From the NCBI GenBank assembly GCA_964620045.1, contig CAZUJL010000001.1:1-64000 (forward strand): DNA of 64,000 nt, written 5' to 3'. Position 1 is the first letter of the stretch. The number at the start of each line of letters is the position of its first letter. Source of the DNA: VFKU01 sp964620045. Its GTDB lineage: Bacteria > Hydrogenedentota > Hydrogenedentia > Hydrogenedentales > GCA-2746185. The position numbers and the translations under genes were made by a program. Shown one piece after another: positions 54,652-62,976 of this stretch. A model generated the notes under the pieces. It saw only the letters and a list, made by a program, of their open reading frames with translations, did not search any database and was not told the origin of the DNA.

Positions 54652-54680
54652 ACTGCGTCCGCCGGGGGAGGCCTGCCCCC

Positions 54681-55538
54681 TCAGCTATCCTTCTTTGAAG
54701 GAGGATAGATGCGGTCCAATTCCTCGCGCAAATAGTTGAACGCGGGCTCAACATCCTCGAATAAACGGAAAAGCGACAGGTCATCCGGGCTGATCATGCC
54801 CCAGCGCGCGAGCGCCTCGAAATTAAGGACTTCCTTCCAGTAGGCCTCGCCATACAGCACGATGGGCATATATTTCGACGTCTTCTGCGTTTGCACGATA
54901 GTCAACAATTCAAACAACTCGTCCATCGTGCCGAAGCCGCCGGGGAATACCACGAGCGCCTTGGCGAGATACACGAACCAGAATTTGCGCATGAAGAAAT
55001 AGTGGAAGTCGAACGCGAGCTCGTCGCTTTGGTACTGGTTCGGCGCCTGTTCAAACGGCAGCGTGATGTTGAGCCCGATGGACCGTCCGCCGGCGTCCTT
55101 CGCGCCGCGGTTGGCCGCTTCCATGATGCCGGGGCCGCCACCGGAACAAATGTAAAAGCGCTGCGCGGGCCGGCGGGTCTTGTCGGACCAGGCAGTGAGC
55201 ATGTGTGCGAGTTTTTGCGCATCCTCGTAGTAGCGCGCCATGTGCACGCCGTTCTGCGCGGCTTGTAGTTCTTGCTTGAAAAGCGCGTTTTCCGCTTCCT
55301 TGCTCAAATTGTGTTCGGCCGCTTGCAACCGCACTTGCGCGTCGGCCAGCGGACGAATGCGCGCCGAACCAAACATCACGATCGTGTTACGAACGTTGAG
55401 CTTGCGAAAACGCGATTCCGGCTCGATGTACTCCGACAAAATGCGCAGCGGCCGCGCGGCCATGCTGTCGATGAATGTCGGATTGTGGAAGGCGTTGGGC
55501 CGGGGCGTGGGGTTGCTACCGATGGGCTGTGAGGTCAT
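54681..55538 (-). CDS. LOG family (TIGR00730-type) nucleotide phosphoribohydrolase-like protein
   Basis: A 285-residue protein with the LOG/Rossmann landmarks SGGGPGIMEAANRGA and PGGFGTMDELFE. LOG proteins hydrolyse cytokinin riboside phosphates or other nucleotide monophosphates, giving the base and ribose phosphate. The N-terminal 80 residues (IVMFGSARI and a long helix) are larger than in short LOGs, as in the longer bacterial subgroup. Translation start at 55538 is unremarkable. It is 29 bases from the acyl-CoA synthetase, same strand. Confidence 0.87.
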   Translation of the reverse strand: MTSQPIGSNPTPRPNAFHNPTFIDSMAARPLRILSEYIEPESRFRKLNVRNTIVMFGSARIRPLADAQVRLQAAEHNLSKEAENALFKQELQAAQNGVHMARYYEDAQKLAHMLTAWSDKTRRPAQRFYICSGGGPGIMEAANRGAKDAGGRSIGLNITLPFEQAPNQYQSDELAFDFHYFFMRKFWFVYLAKALVVFPGGFGTMDELFELLTIVQTQKTSKYMPIVLYGEAYWKEVLNFEALARWGMISPDDLSLFRLFEDVEPAFNYLREELDRIYPPSKKDS

Positions 55539-55695
55539 ATGCTTGTCATCTCCAAACCGCGAAACCGGGACCGGAATGTCGTCACGGATACAACCTGTTT
55601 AATTTCAGTCATTTACACACGGTAATCTCTTTACATGGTATCATATTCAAGGAAGGGGGAAACGCCTATTTTTCGGCGATTCCCTCCATTTTGAG

Positions 55696-56400
55696 GTGGA
55701 GAAACGACCTTTGGATCTGAACCCCCAGACAGCCGGCTTGGGTGGCGGTATTCCGCGCCAGAGCGTGCTGATTGTCGACGATAGCCCCACAGACTTGCTC
55801 TATCTGCGCAAGCTGCTGGAGCGGGACGACCGCCACGTCATCACGGCGAAGAGCGGCGAGGAAGCCCTACTTGTGTTGAAGGGTTTTGAGTGCGCGCTCG
55901 TGCTGCTGGATATCCACCTCGATGGATTAAACGGTTTCCAGACCGCCGAGCGCATCCGCGAGAACGAACGCACCAAACACCTGCCGATTATTTTCATCAC
56001 CGCGACCCTGCGCGAACAAGAGCACGTGTTCCGCGGATACGATGCGGGCGCGGTGGACTACTTGTTCAAGCCACTCGAAGCGAACCTGTTGCGCAGCAAG
56101 GTGAATGTGTTCTGCCAGCTCAGCGCGCAGCGCCTCGTCATTGAGGAACAGCTCAAGGAAATCCAGGCAAAGAACGAAGTGCTGCACCGGCAGATCGAAG
56201 AAATTAAAACCCTGCGCGGCCTCGTGCCTATCTGCGCGCGTTGCAAAAACGTGCGCGACGACTCCGGGTTCTGGCAGACAATCGAAGCGTATGTGTGTGA
56301 ACACTCGGAAGCGGAGTTCAGCCATTCGCTGTGCCCCGAGTGCATGAACGTGTTGTATCCGGGCTTGCAGCTCAACGCGCGGGCGCAGAGTTCCTCATGA
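55696..56400 (+). CDS. Response regulator: REC domain, coiled coil, zinc-ribbon output
   Basis: A 234-residue regulator. REC domain 24-140 (VLIVDDSPTD, phospho-acceptor Asp72 in LLDIHLDG, KP at FKPLE). Residues 145-180 are a coiled coil (EEQLKEIQAKNEVLHRQIEEIK). The C-terminal part has CARCKNVRDDSGFW and CPECMNVLYPG, giving four Cys for a zinc ribbon found after REC domains in planctomycetes and deltaproteobacteria. No DNA-binding or cyclase domain. Start is GTG at 55696 or TTG at 55711, the latter with better-spaced GGAG. Overlaps the Hpt gene (ATGA). Confidence 0.82.
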   Translation: MEKRPLDLNPQTAGLGGGIPRQSVLIVDDSPTDLLYLRKLLERDDRHVITAKSGEEALLVLKGFECALVLLDIHLDGLNGFQTAERIRENERTKHLPIIFITATLREQEHVFRGYDAGAVDYLFKPLEANLLRSKVNVFCQLSAQRLVIEEQLKEIQAKNEVLHRQIEEIKTLRGLVPICARCKNVRDDSGFWQTIEAYVCEHSEAEFSHSLCPECMNVLYPGLQLNARAQSSS

Positions 56401-56756
56401 GCGAATCTCCGGCAATCGACGTTTCCTGGCTCCGCAACACGTTTGACGACGATGCGGTGCTAGCGGAGCTATATGCGATGTACGCCGACGACACGGCCAA
56501 GTGCATGGCGGAATTGCGCGCGGCCGTCGATGCCAACAATATCGAGCGCTGCAGCCGTGTCTCTCACTCGATGAAAGGCTCCAGCGGGAACGTCGGCGCG
56601 AACGGAATGCGCGAACTTGCGGGTCGCCTCGAAAAACACGACTGGGCGGCCGACCCGGCCGGGGGCCCCGCACTGGCGTCGCAACTCGAAGCCGAATTCA
56701 CGCGTGCACAGGCCTGGATTCAGGAATTTCTGACGGCTGCGCCGGTGTCTCGCTGA
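56397..56756 (+). CDS. Histidine phosphotransfer (Hpt) domain protein
   Basis: A 119-residue four-helix Hpt protein with the phospho-acceptor His57 in RVSHSMKGSSGNVGA. It passes phosphate between hybrid kinases and regulators. The ATG overlaps the REC gene stop, so the two are translated together. No kinase is in the window, so the signal source is unknown. Confidence 0.85.
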   Translation: MSESPAIDVSWLRNTFDDDAVLAELYAMYADDTAKCMAELRAAVDANNIERCSRVSHSMKGSSGNVGANGMRELAGRLEKHDWAADPAGGPALASQLEAEFTRAQAWIQEFLTAAPVSR

Positions 56757-56853
56757 ACACCAGCCACTCCGTTAAAATGGCTGGCCGTCAGACTGCGAGA
56801 TTGCTTCGTGCGAACCCCGCTCCTCGCAATGACGTGATTTGGAGCACCGCACC

Positions 56854-57600
56854 GTGGCCACGATACTCAGCGTAAACGTAAACAAGATCGCCCTGCTGCG
56901 CAATAGCCGGGGCGGACGCGTGCCGGATGTGTTGCACGCGGCACACACGGCCATTGCGGCCGGCGCGCACGGCATCACGGTGCATCCGCGACCCGATGCG
57001 CGGCACATCACGTATGACGACGCGCGCAATCTCAAGGCCGCGATCACGGTAGAGCTAAATATAGAAGGCAATCCCACGCCGGACTTTTTGGACATGGTGT
57101 GTGCTGTGCGGCCCGCGCAGTGCACGCTGGTGCCGGATGATCCCGGCCAATTGACCTCCGATCATGGATATGACTTGCGCGCGAAAGGCGCCGAGTTGGC
57201 GCCCATCATTCGCCAGTTACATGAGCAAAGCATTCGCGTGAGTCTCTTCTTGGACCCGGTGCCGGGCGATATGGCACTGGCAAAAGAAACCGGCGCGGAT
57301 CGTATCGAGTTGTATACGGAAGGCTATGCCTCGGCCTACGCCGAAGGCGATTTCCATCCGATCCTGCAGCGGTACGTCGAAAGCGCCAACGCCGCGCGCG
57401 CGGCGGGCCTGGGCATCAACGCGGGCCACGATCTGAACCAGAAGAACCTCGGCGCGTTTCTCGACGCGATCCCGGATGTGGCCGAAGTCTCCATCGGCCA
57501 CGCGCTGATCAGCGAAGCTATCTACGACGGGCTCGTGCCGACGGTGAAAGCCTACGTGGCGATCTGCAATAAGAATCGGGTCTTCACGCAGCCGCGATGA
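56854..57600 (+). CDS. pdxJ: Pyridoxine 5'-phosphate synthase
   Basis: A 248-residue PdxJ: condenses 1-deoxy-D-xylulose 5-phosphate with 3-amino-2-oxopropyl phosphate to give pyridoxine 5'-phosphate, the last ring-forming step of the DXP-dependent vitamin B6 route. LSVNVNKIALLRNSRGG, HPRPDARHI, ELNIEGN and INAGHDLN hold the conserved binding and catalytic residues. GTG at 56854 follows GGAG with good spacing. Overlaps the next small gene. Confidence 0.95.
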   Translation: MATILSVNVNKIALLRNSRGGRVPDVLHAAHTAIAAGAHGITVHPRPDARHITYDDARNLKAAITVELNIEGNPTPDFLDMVCAVRPAQCTLVPDDPGQLTSDHGYDLRAKGAELAPIIRQLHEQSIRVSLFLDPVPGDMALAKETGADRIELYTEGYASAYAEGDFHPILQRYVESANAARAAGLGINAGHDLNQKNLGAFLDAIPDVAEVSIGHALISEAIYDGLVPTVKAYVAICNKNRVFTQPR

Positions 57601-57785
57601 AAACCAACGCCGGCCTTTGCGAAACCTGCCGGCATTCGAGCTGCATCCCGCATCCGCGCGGCGGGCAGGATTACTGGCGGTGCCTGCTGGCGGAGATCGA
57701 CCCGCGGTTCTCCCGGTATCCACGGCTGCCGGTGAAGGAATGCGCAGGGTATGAGCCAAAGGAAAACACGCCTAAGCAAGCTTAG
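57597..57785 (+). CDS. Small Cys-rich protein, possible zinc binder
   Basis: A 62-residue protein with CETC, SSC and further Cys (CLLAE, ECAGY) and DPRFSRYPRLPV, a pattern seen in a family of short uncharacterised proteins. The ATG overlaps the pdxJ stop (ATGA), which supports translation. Zinc binding is likely from the Cys spacing; function is unknown. Confidence 0.65.
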   Translation: MKTNAGLCETCRHSSCIPHPRGGQDYWRCLLAEIDPRFSRYPRLPVKECAGYEPKENTPKQA

Positions 57786-57788
57786 GCG
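57769..57788 (+). repeat. 9-bp perfect inverted repeat over the end of the Cys-rich gene
   Basis: CGCCTAAGC (57769-57777) and GCTTAGGCG (57780-57788) with a two-base gap. It includes the stop codon. It could pause ribosomes or RNA polymerase; a true terminator lies just after. Confidence 0.5.
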
Positions 57789-57815
57789 TACCACTCATAT
57801 TCAAGTTTAAAAAAG

Positions 57816-57855
57816 AAAACCGGAGCAGGCACTGGCCCACTCCGGTTTTGGTGTT
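57816..57855. terminator. Bidirectional terminator between pdxJ operon and the epoxide-hydrolase-like gene
   Basis: A ten-base-pair stem (57816-57825 with 57840-57849) and 14-base loop. A-rich on the left and T-rich on the right, so it can act on both strands. Confidence 0.8.
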
Positions 57856-57866
57856 TCTGATCTCGA

Positions 57867-58766
57867 CTACTTGTGCATCGCCAGCCACGCTTTGATCATG
57901 GCCGTCGATTCCTTCGCTTTCTCGTGCTGCGACCAGTGGCCGACGCCGGGGTAGGTGACCAGCGTCCAGTCCTTCTCAAGGTAATTCCACGTGCTGTTCA
58001 GGCCGCCCGGCATCAGGGCCGTGTCATCCAAGCCGTGGAACTGCAGCACCGGCATCTGAATCTTCGGCAGCTTCACGCCGCCGTCCGCGCCTTCCTTCGG
58101 GTAGTTCTGGCGGTAGTAGTTCATCATGCCCGCCAGACTCGAGCGATCGAAGGCTTCCTGATACTTCGCCTTCAGATCCGGGTCGCCGTTCGACACCATC
58201 GACGCGAGCATCGTGGGGTTCAGCATCTTTTCCGAGCCGGGCTGCTGGAACTGGCGCGCATAACCGGAATTCTTCTGCTGCTCCGGGCTGTTCGCCAGCT
58301 CGCGCGCCATGCACTCCAGGTGCGGGAGGTTGAAGATGATCAGCTTGTCGGTCATTTGCGGCATCATCGCGGCGAAGCTCCACGCGATCGCGCCACCCCA
58401 ATCGTGTCCGACGATGACCGACTTCTCCTGGCCTTCCGCCTTGATCACGGCGGCGACATCGCCGACGAGTAGCGGCATCGCGTAGTCTTCCTGCTTCTCC
58501 GGCTTGTCCGAGAGGTTGTAGCCGCGCGTGTCCAGCGCGACGACGGTATACTCGTCCATCAGGCCTTCCATCTGGTCGTGCCACGTGTACCAGAAGTCCG
58601 GGAAGCCGTGGATGAAGGTGATCATCGGCCCCTTGCCTGCCTTCACATAATGGATTTTCACGCCGTTGTTCTCGGCGTAGTGGTCGGTGACCTTCTTCAT
58701 GAAATCGTCGGCGTATGCGCCCGCGCAAATCACGAACGCGCTAATGACGGCAACCAGTTTTTGCAT
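57867..58766 (-). CDS. Secreted epoxide-hydrolase-like alpha/beta hydrolase
   Basis: A 299-residue alpha/beta hydrolase with signal peptide (LVAVISAFVICAGAYAD). HGFPDFW (oxyanion hole), Asp in VGHDWGG (nucleophile) and GVGHWSQHE (general-base His) match soluble epoxide hydrolases. I take the ATG at 58766, which has GAGGAAGG upstream and begins the signal; the frame is open much further but overlaps another gene. Periplasmic location suggests breakdown of outside compounds. Substrate unknown. Confidence 0.83.
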   Translation of the reverse strand: MQKLVAVISAFVICAGAYADDFMKKVTDHYAENNGVKIHYVKAGKGPMITFIHGFPDFWYTWHDQMEGLMDEYTVVALDTRGYNLSDKPEKQEDYAMPLLVGDVAAVIKAEGQEKSVIVGHDWGGAIAWSFAAMMPQMTDKLIIFNLPHLECMARELANSPEQQKNSGYARQFQQPGSEKMLNPTMLASMVSNGDPDLKAKYQEAFDRSSLAGMMNYYRQNYPKEGADGGVKLPKIQMPVLQFHGLDDTALMPGGLNSTWNYLEKDWTLVTYPGVGHWSQHEKAKESTAMIKAWLAMHK

Positions 58767-58848
58767 AAGACCTTCCTCTCGTGAGCTTGCGGACCGAGCG
58801 CCCGCAGCGGCTATCGGAATTAACCCCGGCATCGTAGCACCGGTGCCC

Positions 58849-58877
58849 TCGACAACGCCATGATCGTGTGATAGGCT
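58849..58877 (+). promoter_or_regulatory. Candidate promoter of the hypothetical gene at 58905
   Basis: TCGACA (58849-58854) and TAGGCT (58872-58877) are 17 bases apart. Both boxes are imperfect. Confidence 0.3.
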
Positions 58878-58904
58878 CGCCGATCTGTGTCGGCTGCGGA
58901 AGCG

Positions 58905-59639
58905 ATGGACCACATACTCCCCCATCCATTGGTGTTTATTTCCTTGTTGGCGCTTGTGGTGTTGGCGTTGATCGCCAAACACGCCGCGGCGCTGGCGGCG
59001 CTCGCACGCACCCCGCGCTTTTTTCGCCATCTTGTGGCGGTTTCGCGCAACCGTCGCGACGACGTGACGGCGTACCACGAAGTCTCGCGGCCAATCGCGT
59101 TGGCGCTGGGTTACGAATTCGTGGACACCTTCCGCGCGTATCGCGGCAGCGGACGCCACCTGCGTCTCGACTTGTGGCGTGGCCGCGAGCGTGACACGCT
59201 CGCGATGGTCGGCGTGTCCAAATTCCTGTGGTGGCATTATCCGCGCACGATGCTTGTCTCGGTGCTGGCGGACGGCACACGCGTGACGACGACGGACAAT
59301 TTCGACGAAGGTGATCCGCGCGGTGTGAAAGGCGAGGCCGTGCGGCCCGGCGCCGGCTTCCGCGAATTGCACACGCGCCACCGCGCACGCATCCGCACGA
59401 ATGCTGTGCAACCCGAAACCATCGGCGTCGCGAACCCGCTCAGCGTGATCGAAGACATGGAGCGGCAGCGCGTGCAGGCGCTCGCCGACGCCGGAATCGC
59501 CCGTTTTCGCGGCGAAACCGAGAACGCGTGGAGCTATACGTGGCGCGGGGCCTTCGAAGTCTATTATCTTGCCCGCCCGCGGCAGGTGCGCATGTGGCGC
59601 GCAGGCCTGGCGGCGCAGCAGGAAGAGACGGCGAACTAA
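58905..59639 (+). CDS. Hypothetical membrane-anchored protein
   Basis: A 244-residue protein of unrecognised family. One hydrophobic segment (about residues 6-27, PLVFISLLALVVLALIA) is followed by a basic soluble part rich in Arg and His with no domain I can name. The GTG at 58887 is an alternative start. Ends 29 bases before a glycosyltransferase on the same strand, so the two may be co-transcribed. Confidence 0.55.
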   Translation: MDHILPHPLVFISLLALVVLALIAKHAAALAALARTPRFFRHLVAVSRNRRDDVTAYHEVSRPIALALGYEFVDTFRAYRGSGRHLRLDLWRGRERDTLAMVGVSKFLWWHYPRTMLVSVLADGTRVTTTDNFDEGDPRGVKGEAVRPGAGFRELHTRHRARIRTNAVQPETIGVANPLSVIEDMERQRVQALADAGIARFRGETENAWSYTWRGAFEVYYLARPRQVRMWRAGLAAQQEETAN

Positions 59640-59668
59640 CACTCGCCGGTCGGGGGCACGCGCAAGCA

Positions 59669-60382
59669 ATGGCGGCAAGCAATGGCACAACTTTGAGCGG
59701 ACTCGTCGCCATTGTGCCCATCTACAACGTCGGCGAGCGTGTGAAGGGCGTCGTGCAGGGTTTGCTCGCGCTTGGGTGCCGGGTGGTGGCCGTCGATGAC
59801 GGTAGCACCGACGGCGGCACGGCGTCTCTCAAGAATCTTCCGATCGATCTGATCACGCTCGACAAAAATCGCGGCAAGGGGCACGCGATGCTTGCGGGCT
59901 TCACGCGCGCACTGGAAGATTCTGATACGAAGGCCGTGTGCGTGCTCGATGCCGACGGTCAACACGATCCCGCCGAACTGCCAAAGTTGTACGCGGCTTT
60001 TCAAAAAGAAACTGCCGATCTCTTGATCGGCGCGCGTGATTTTTCCGGTGGCCATGTGCCGTTCCGCAGCCGGTTTGGAAACGTCGTGACGGTATTCGTC
60101 GCGGGGTTGTTGCTGGGCCGGCGTCTGCCGGATACGCAGTCGGGTTATCGTTTGCTCTCCCGCCGCTTCGCGGAGACCGTCGTACGCGATGTACCGGGCG
60201 GGCGGTACGAAACCGAGATGGCGATTTTGGGACTCGCAATCCGCAGCGGCGCGAACGTAGTCTCGGTGCCCATCAAGACGATCTACGAACCGGGGAATGC
60301 GACGTCACACTTCAAAAAGATTCGAGACTCGTGGCTGATTTACCGGACGCTGATCAGCACGGCGTTGCGCCGCCGCAACTAA
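59669..60382 (+). CDS. Family 2 glycosyltransferase, dolichol/polyprenyl-phosphate sugar transferase-like
   Basis: A 237-residue GT-A fold enzyme. IVPIYNVGERV, VVAVDDGSTD (donor site), KNRGKGHAMLAGF and DADGQHDP (metal-binding Asp) match the DPM1/UDP-glucose-undecaprenyl transferase group; TQSGYRLLS is also typical. No membrane helices. It likely moves a sugar from a nucleotide to a polyprenyl phosphate. ATG at 59669 is the first that starts at the fold; the ribosome site is weak. Ends against fabH on the minus strand with no gap. Confidence 0.85.
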   Translation: MAASNGTTLSGLVAIVPIYNVGERVKGVVQGLLALGCRVVAVDDGSTDGGTASLKNLPIDLITLDKNRGKGHAMLAGFTRALEDSDTKAVCVLDADGQHDPAELPKLYAAFQKETADLLIGARDFSGGHVPFRSRFGNVVTVFVAGLLLGRRLPDTQSGYRLLSRRFAETVVRDVPGGRYETEMAILGLAIRSGANVVSVPIKTIYEPGNATSHFKKIRDSWLIYRTLISTALRRRN

Positions 60383-61363
60383 CTACCACTTTACGACTGC
60401 AGAGCCCCACGTGAGTCCGGCGCCAAACGACGCGAACAACACATGATCGCCTTGTTTCACGCGGCCCGCCATGTTGGCTTCGTGCAGCGCGATGGGGATG
60501 CTGGCCGCCGTGGTGTTGCCGGTCTTATAAATGTTGATGACCACTTTCTCGCGCGCGATGCCCATGCGTTCGCCCGCGGCTTCGATGATGCGCGCGTTCG
60601 CCTGATGTGGCACGAAGAGACTGATGTCGTCATAGGTTAGGCCTGCGGCATCCAATGCTTGTTGACTGATTTCCACGAACTTCACGACGGCGCGCTTAAA
60701 GAGTTCCGGCCCTTTCATGTAGATCGTGTACGCATCGTCGTCGAAGTTTTCCTTCGTGTACGGCGCGCGCGATCCGCCGCGCGGCAAATGCAGCACTTCG
60801 TAGTTCGCGCCGTCGGAGCCAAGGTGCGTCGTCAAAATGCCACTCCCGCCCTCGTCCGCCTGCAACACGATGGCGCCCGCGCCGTCGCCGAAGAGCACCG
60901 CCGTGTCGCGGTTCTTCCACGTCATCCGGGTGGTCTGGATTTCCGCGCCGACGACGAGCACCTTTTTGCACATGCCCATCTCGACCAGACCGCGCCCGAC
61001 GGACAGTCCCGCGATGAATCCGCTGCACGCGGCATTCACGTCAAAGGAACCGGCGTTCTTCGCGCCCAGCATGCCTTGCAGCAAGTTGCCCGACGCCGGG
61101 AGGAGCATGTCCGGCGACAAAGTGCAGCAGACGACCATGTCGAGTTCTTCTGGCTTCACCCCGGCATTGTCGAGGGCCATTTTCGAGGCCTCGAGCGCCA
61201 AATGGGATACGCCCTGGCCCGGCGCGGCCTGGTGCCGCTGCTCAATCCCGGTACGCTGGCGAATCCACTCATCTTTGGTCTCGCAAAAAGCTTCCAGATC
61301 GGCGTTGGTGAGGATTTTTTCCGGCAGGTACTTGCCGGTGCCGATGATACGGGCACGTTTCAT
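60383..61363 (-). CDS. fabH: 3-oxoacyl-ACP synthase III
   Basis: A 326-residue KAS III that starts fatty acid synthesis by joining acetyl-CoA to malonyl-ACP. Cys113 in NAACSGF, His253 in VPHQANARI and Asn283 in TGNTTAAS are the catalytic set. It lacks the extra Glu of OleA, so it is not a second head-to-head enzyme. ATG at 61363 has GGAAG upstream. No other fab gene is adjacent. Confidence 0.93.
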   Translation of the reverse strand: MKRARIIGTGKYLPEKILTNADLEAFCETKDEWIRQRTGIEQRHQAAPGQGVSHLALEASKMALDNAGVKPEELDMVVCCTLSPDMLLPASGNLLQGMLGAKNAGSFDVNAACSGFIAGLSVGRGLVEMGMCKKVLVVGAEIQTTRMTWKNRDTAVLFGDGAGAIVLQADEGGSGILTTHLGSDGANYEVLHLPRGGSRAPYTKENFDDDAYTIYMKGPELFKRAVVKFVEISQQALDAAGLTYDDISLFVPHQANARIIEAAGERMGIAREKVVINIYKTGNTTAASIPIALHEANMAGRVKQGDHVLFASFGAGLTWGSAVVKW

Positions 61364-61472
61364 GTCGAACACTTCCTTCCGCAGGCAAAGCGGGGTGGGT
61401 GCGACACGCCCCTTTCCCCCATTTCTCGCAACAGGCTAACACAATCGGAACACCCGCAAAAACCGCAGGAAA

Positions 61473-61502
61473 TTGACAGGACTTTGGGTCTATTCCTACA
61501 AT
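61473..61502 (+). promoter_or_regulatory. Strong candidate sigma70-type promoter for smg/DUF494-xer
   Basis: TTGACA (61473-61478) and TACAAT (61497-61502) with an 18-base spacer. The best promoter match in the window; ATG follows at 61555. Confidence 0.65.
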
Positions 61503-61554
61503 ATAGGCGTGGAATGGGGCGCGCACCGCGGTACGCATTGCCGCGGAGAGGTGA

Positions 61555-61998
61555 ATGAAGCAAAGTCTTTCACAACTCGTAAACGTTATCCTCGAGAAGC
61601 TGGCCGAACAGCCGGGGGCCTCGAGCGAGAGCGGACTGCGATCCTGGCTGTTGCGCCAAGGATACGCTCAGCGCGACATTGACGCGGCCCTGAAAATGGT
61701 CGGTCGCCGGGCCATGCCCCAGGGCGCGCGGCCAGCCAGCCTGCGCCACCTTTCGACCTACGAATCCCTGCGCCTGTCGCCGGAAGCCAAAGCGGCGCTC
61801 GCGCGGCTGGAATTTTACGATCTTATTGAGGCCTCCGAACGCGAGGCCCTGCTCGAGCGGCTCGACCAGATTGAGGGGCCGGTCGGCCTATCCGATTTGG
61901 AATATCTGCTCTCGTGGGTCGTTTGCCCGACACGCGACGTGGAAACACAGCAGACCATTTATGCCGTGCTCGACGGCCGGAACGGCAAAGTACACTAG
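61555..61998 (+). CDS. Smg/DUF494 family protein
   Basis: A 147-residue protein matching the DUF494 (Smg) family: LVNVILEKL near the start, QRDIDAALKMV, SPEAKAALARLEFYDLIE and LEYLLSWVV. Helical; no known biochemical function. GAGAGG lies upstream. Forty bases before a Xer recombinase, same strand. Confidence 0.82.
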   Translation: MKQSLSQLVNVILEKLAEQPGASSESGLRSWLLRQGYAQRDIDAALKMVGRRAMPQGARPASLRHLSTYESLRLSPEAKAALARLEFYDLIEASEREALLERLDQIEGPVGLSDLEYLLSWVVCPTRDVETQQTIYAVLDGRNGKVH

Positions 61999-62037
61999 TT
62001 CTTCGGCTCGGGGGAGCCGCGATCTCGAGGGGGACGT

Positions 62038-62970
62038 GTGGGTCAGGCGGAGTTGCAACAATTTGCCGACCACCTCACCGTCGAAAAGGGTTATTCCGAT
62101 CACACCGTCCGGGCGTATCTGAAAGACGTCCAGCAGTTCTGCCGCTACGTCCACTTCGGCCCCAAGGCCTTCCAGCCGGAATATGCCGAACGCGAGAGTC
62201 CGGCAGGACCCGTCGTACTGAAAAAGGCAACGCGCGACGACGTGCGCGCGTTTCTGGGCCACGTGCAAACCGCCGGAGGCACATCGCGCACGGCGGCACG
62301 CAAACTGGCCTCGCTCCGCGCCGCGTATCGCTGGTATGGGCGCACCGGTGACGTGGATGCCAATCCCGCGCGTGAACTGAAATCGCCGAAGCTGTCGCGC
62401 GAACTCCCGGAAGTGCTTTCGATCCCGGAAGTGTCGGCGTTGCTCGAAGCGCCCGATGTGAGTGATCCACTCGGCCTGCGCGATCGCGCAATTTTGGAAG
62501 TATTGTATTCGACTGGCGTGCGCGCGGCGGAACTCGGCGGATTACGCCTGCGCGACGTCGATCTCGCCGGCGGCACGCTGATCGTCCTCGGCAAGCGCAA
62601 GAAGGAACGGCTTACGTATCTCGGCGGCCCGGCGGCGGATGCACTGCACGCCTATCTCAAGGCGCGCGGGTCGCTGGGAAATCCCAAGCACGATCGCGTG
62701 TTTGTGAACGCGCGCGGCGGCCCGCTGACCACGCGCAGCGTGCAGCGCGTGGTGGATCGCTACGTCATGCAGGCCTTGCCCGATCGGCGCGGCGTATCCC
62801 CGCACACGCTGCGGCACACCTTCGCCACGCATCTGCTGAACGCGGGCGCGGACCTGCGCGTGATTCAGGAACTCATGGGCCACGCGAGCTTGACGAGCAC
62901 ACAGGTGTACACGCACGTCGGCATCGACCGGCTTAAAGAGATCTACAAGCAGGCGCATCCGCACGCCTGA
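62038..62970 (+). CDS. xerC: Tyrosine recombinase XerC/XerD
   Basis: A 310-residue tyrosine recombinase that resolves chromosome dimers. N-terminal SAM-like DNA-binding domain (residues 1-110), catalytic domain with Arg162, Lys187, His256, Arg259, His282 and nucleophile Tyr291. XerC or XerD cannot be decided. GTG start at 62038. Ends six bases from the convergent gene; no integron or phage gene nearby, so a housekeeping role is likely. Confidence 0.9.
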   Translation: MGQAELQQFADHLTVEKGYSDHTVRAYLKDVQQFCRYVHFGPKAFQPEYAERESPAGPVVLKKATRDDVRAFLGHVQTAGGTSRTAARKLASLRAAYRWYGRTGDVDANPARELKSPKLSRELPEVLSIPEVSALLEAPDVSDPLGLRDRAILEVLYSTGVRAAELGGLRLRDVDLAGGTLIVLGKRKKERLTYLGGPAADALHAYLKARGSLGNPKHDRVFVNARGGPLTTRSVQRVVDRYVMQALPDRRGVSPHTLRHTFATHLLNAGADLRVIQELMGHASLTSTQVYTHVGIDRLKEIYKQAHPHA

Positions 62971-62976
62971 GCGCGG

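Noticed and set aside
58767..59690. N-terminal extension of the epoxide-hydrolase-like gene
   Set aside because: Would bury the signal peptide inside the protein and overlaps a plus-strand gene; a good ribosome site sits at 58766.
60383..61363. Second OleA
   Set aside because: Has the FabH C-H-N set and N-terminal pattern, lacks the special Glu, and is not near ole genes.
62038..62970. Integrase of a mobile element
   Set aside because: Length and motifs fit housekeeping Xer; no attachment repeats, tRNA or phage genes beside it.
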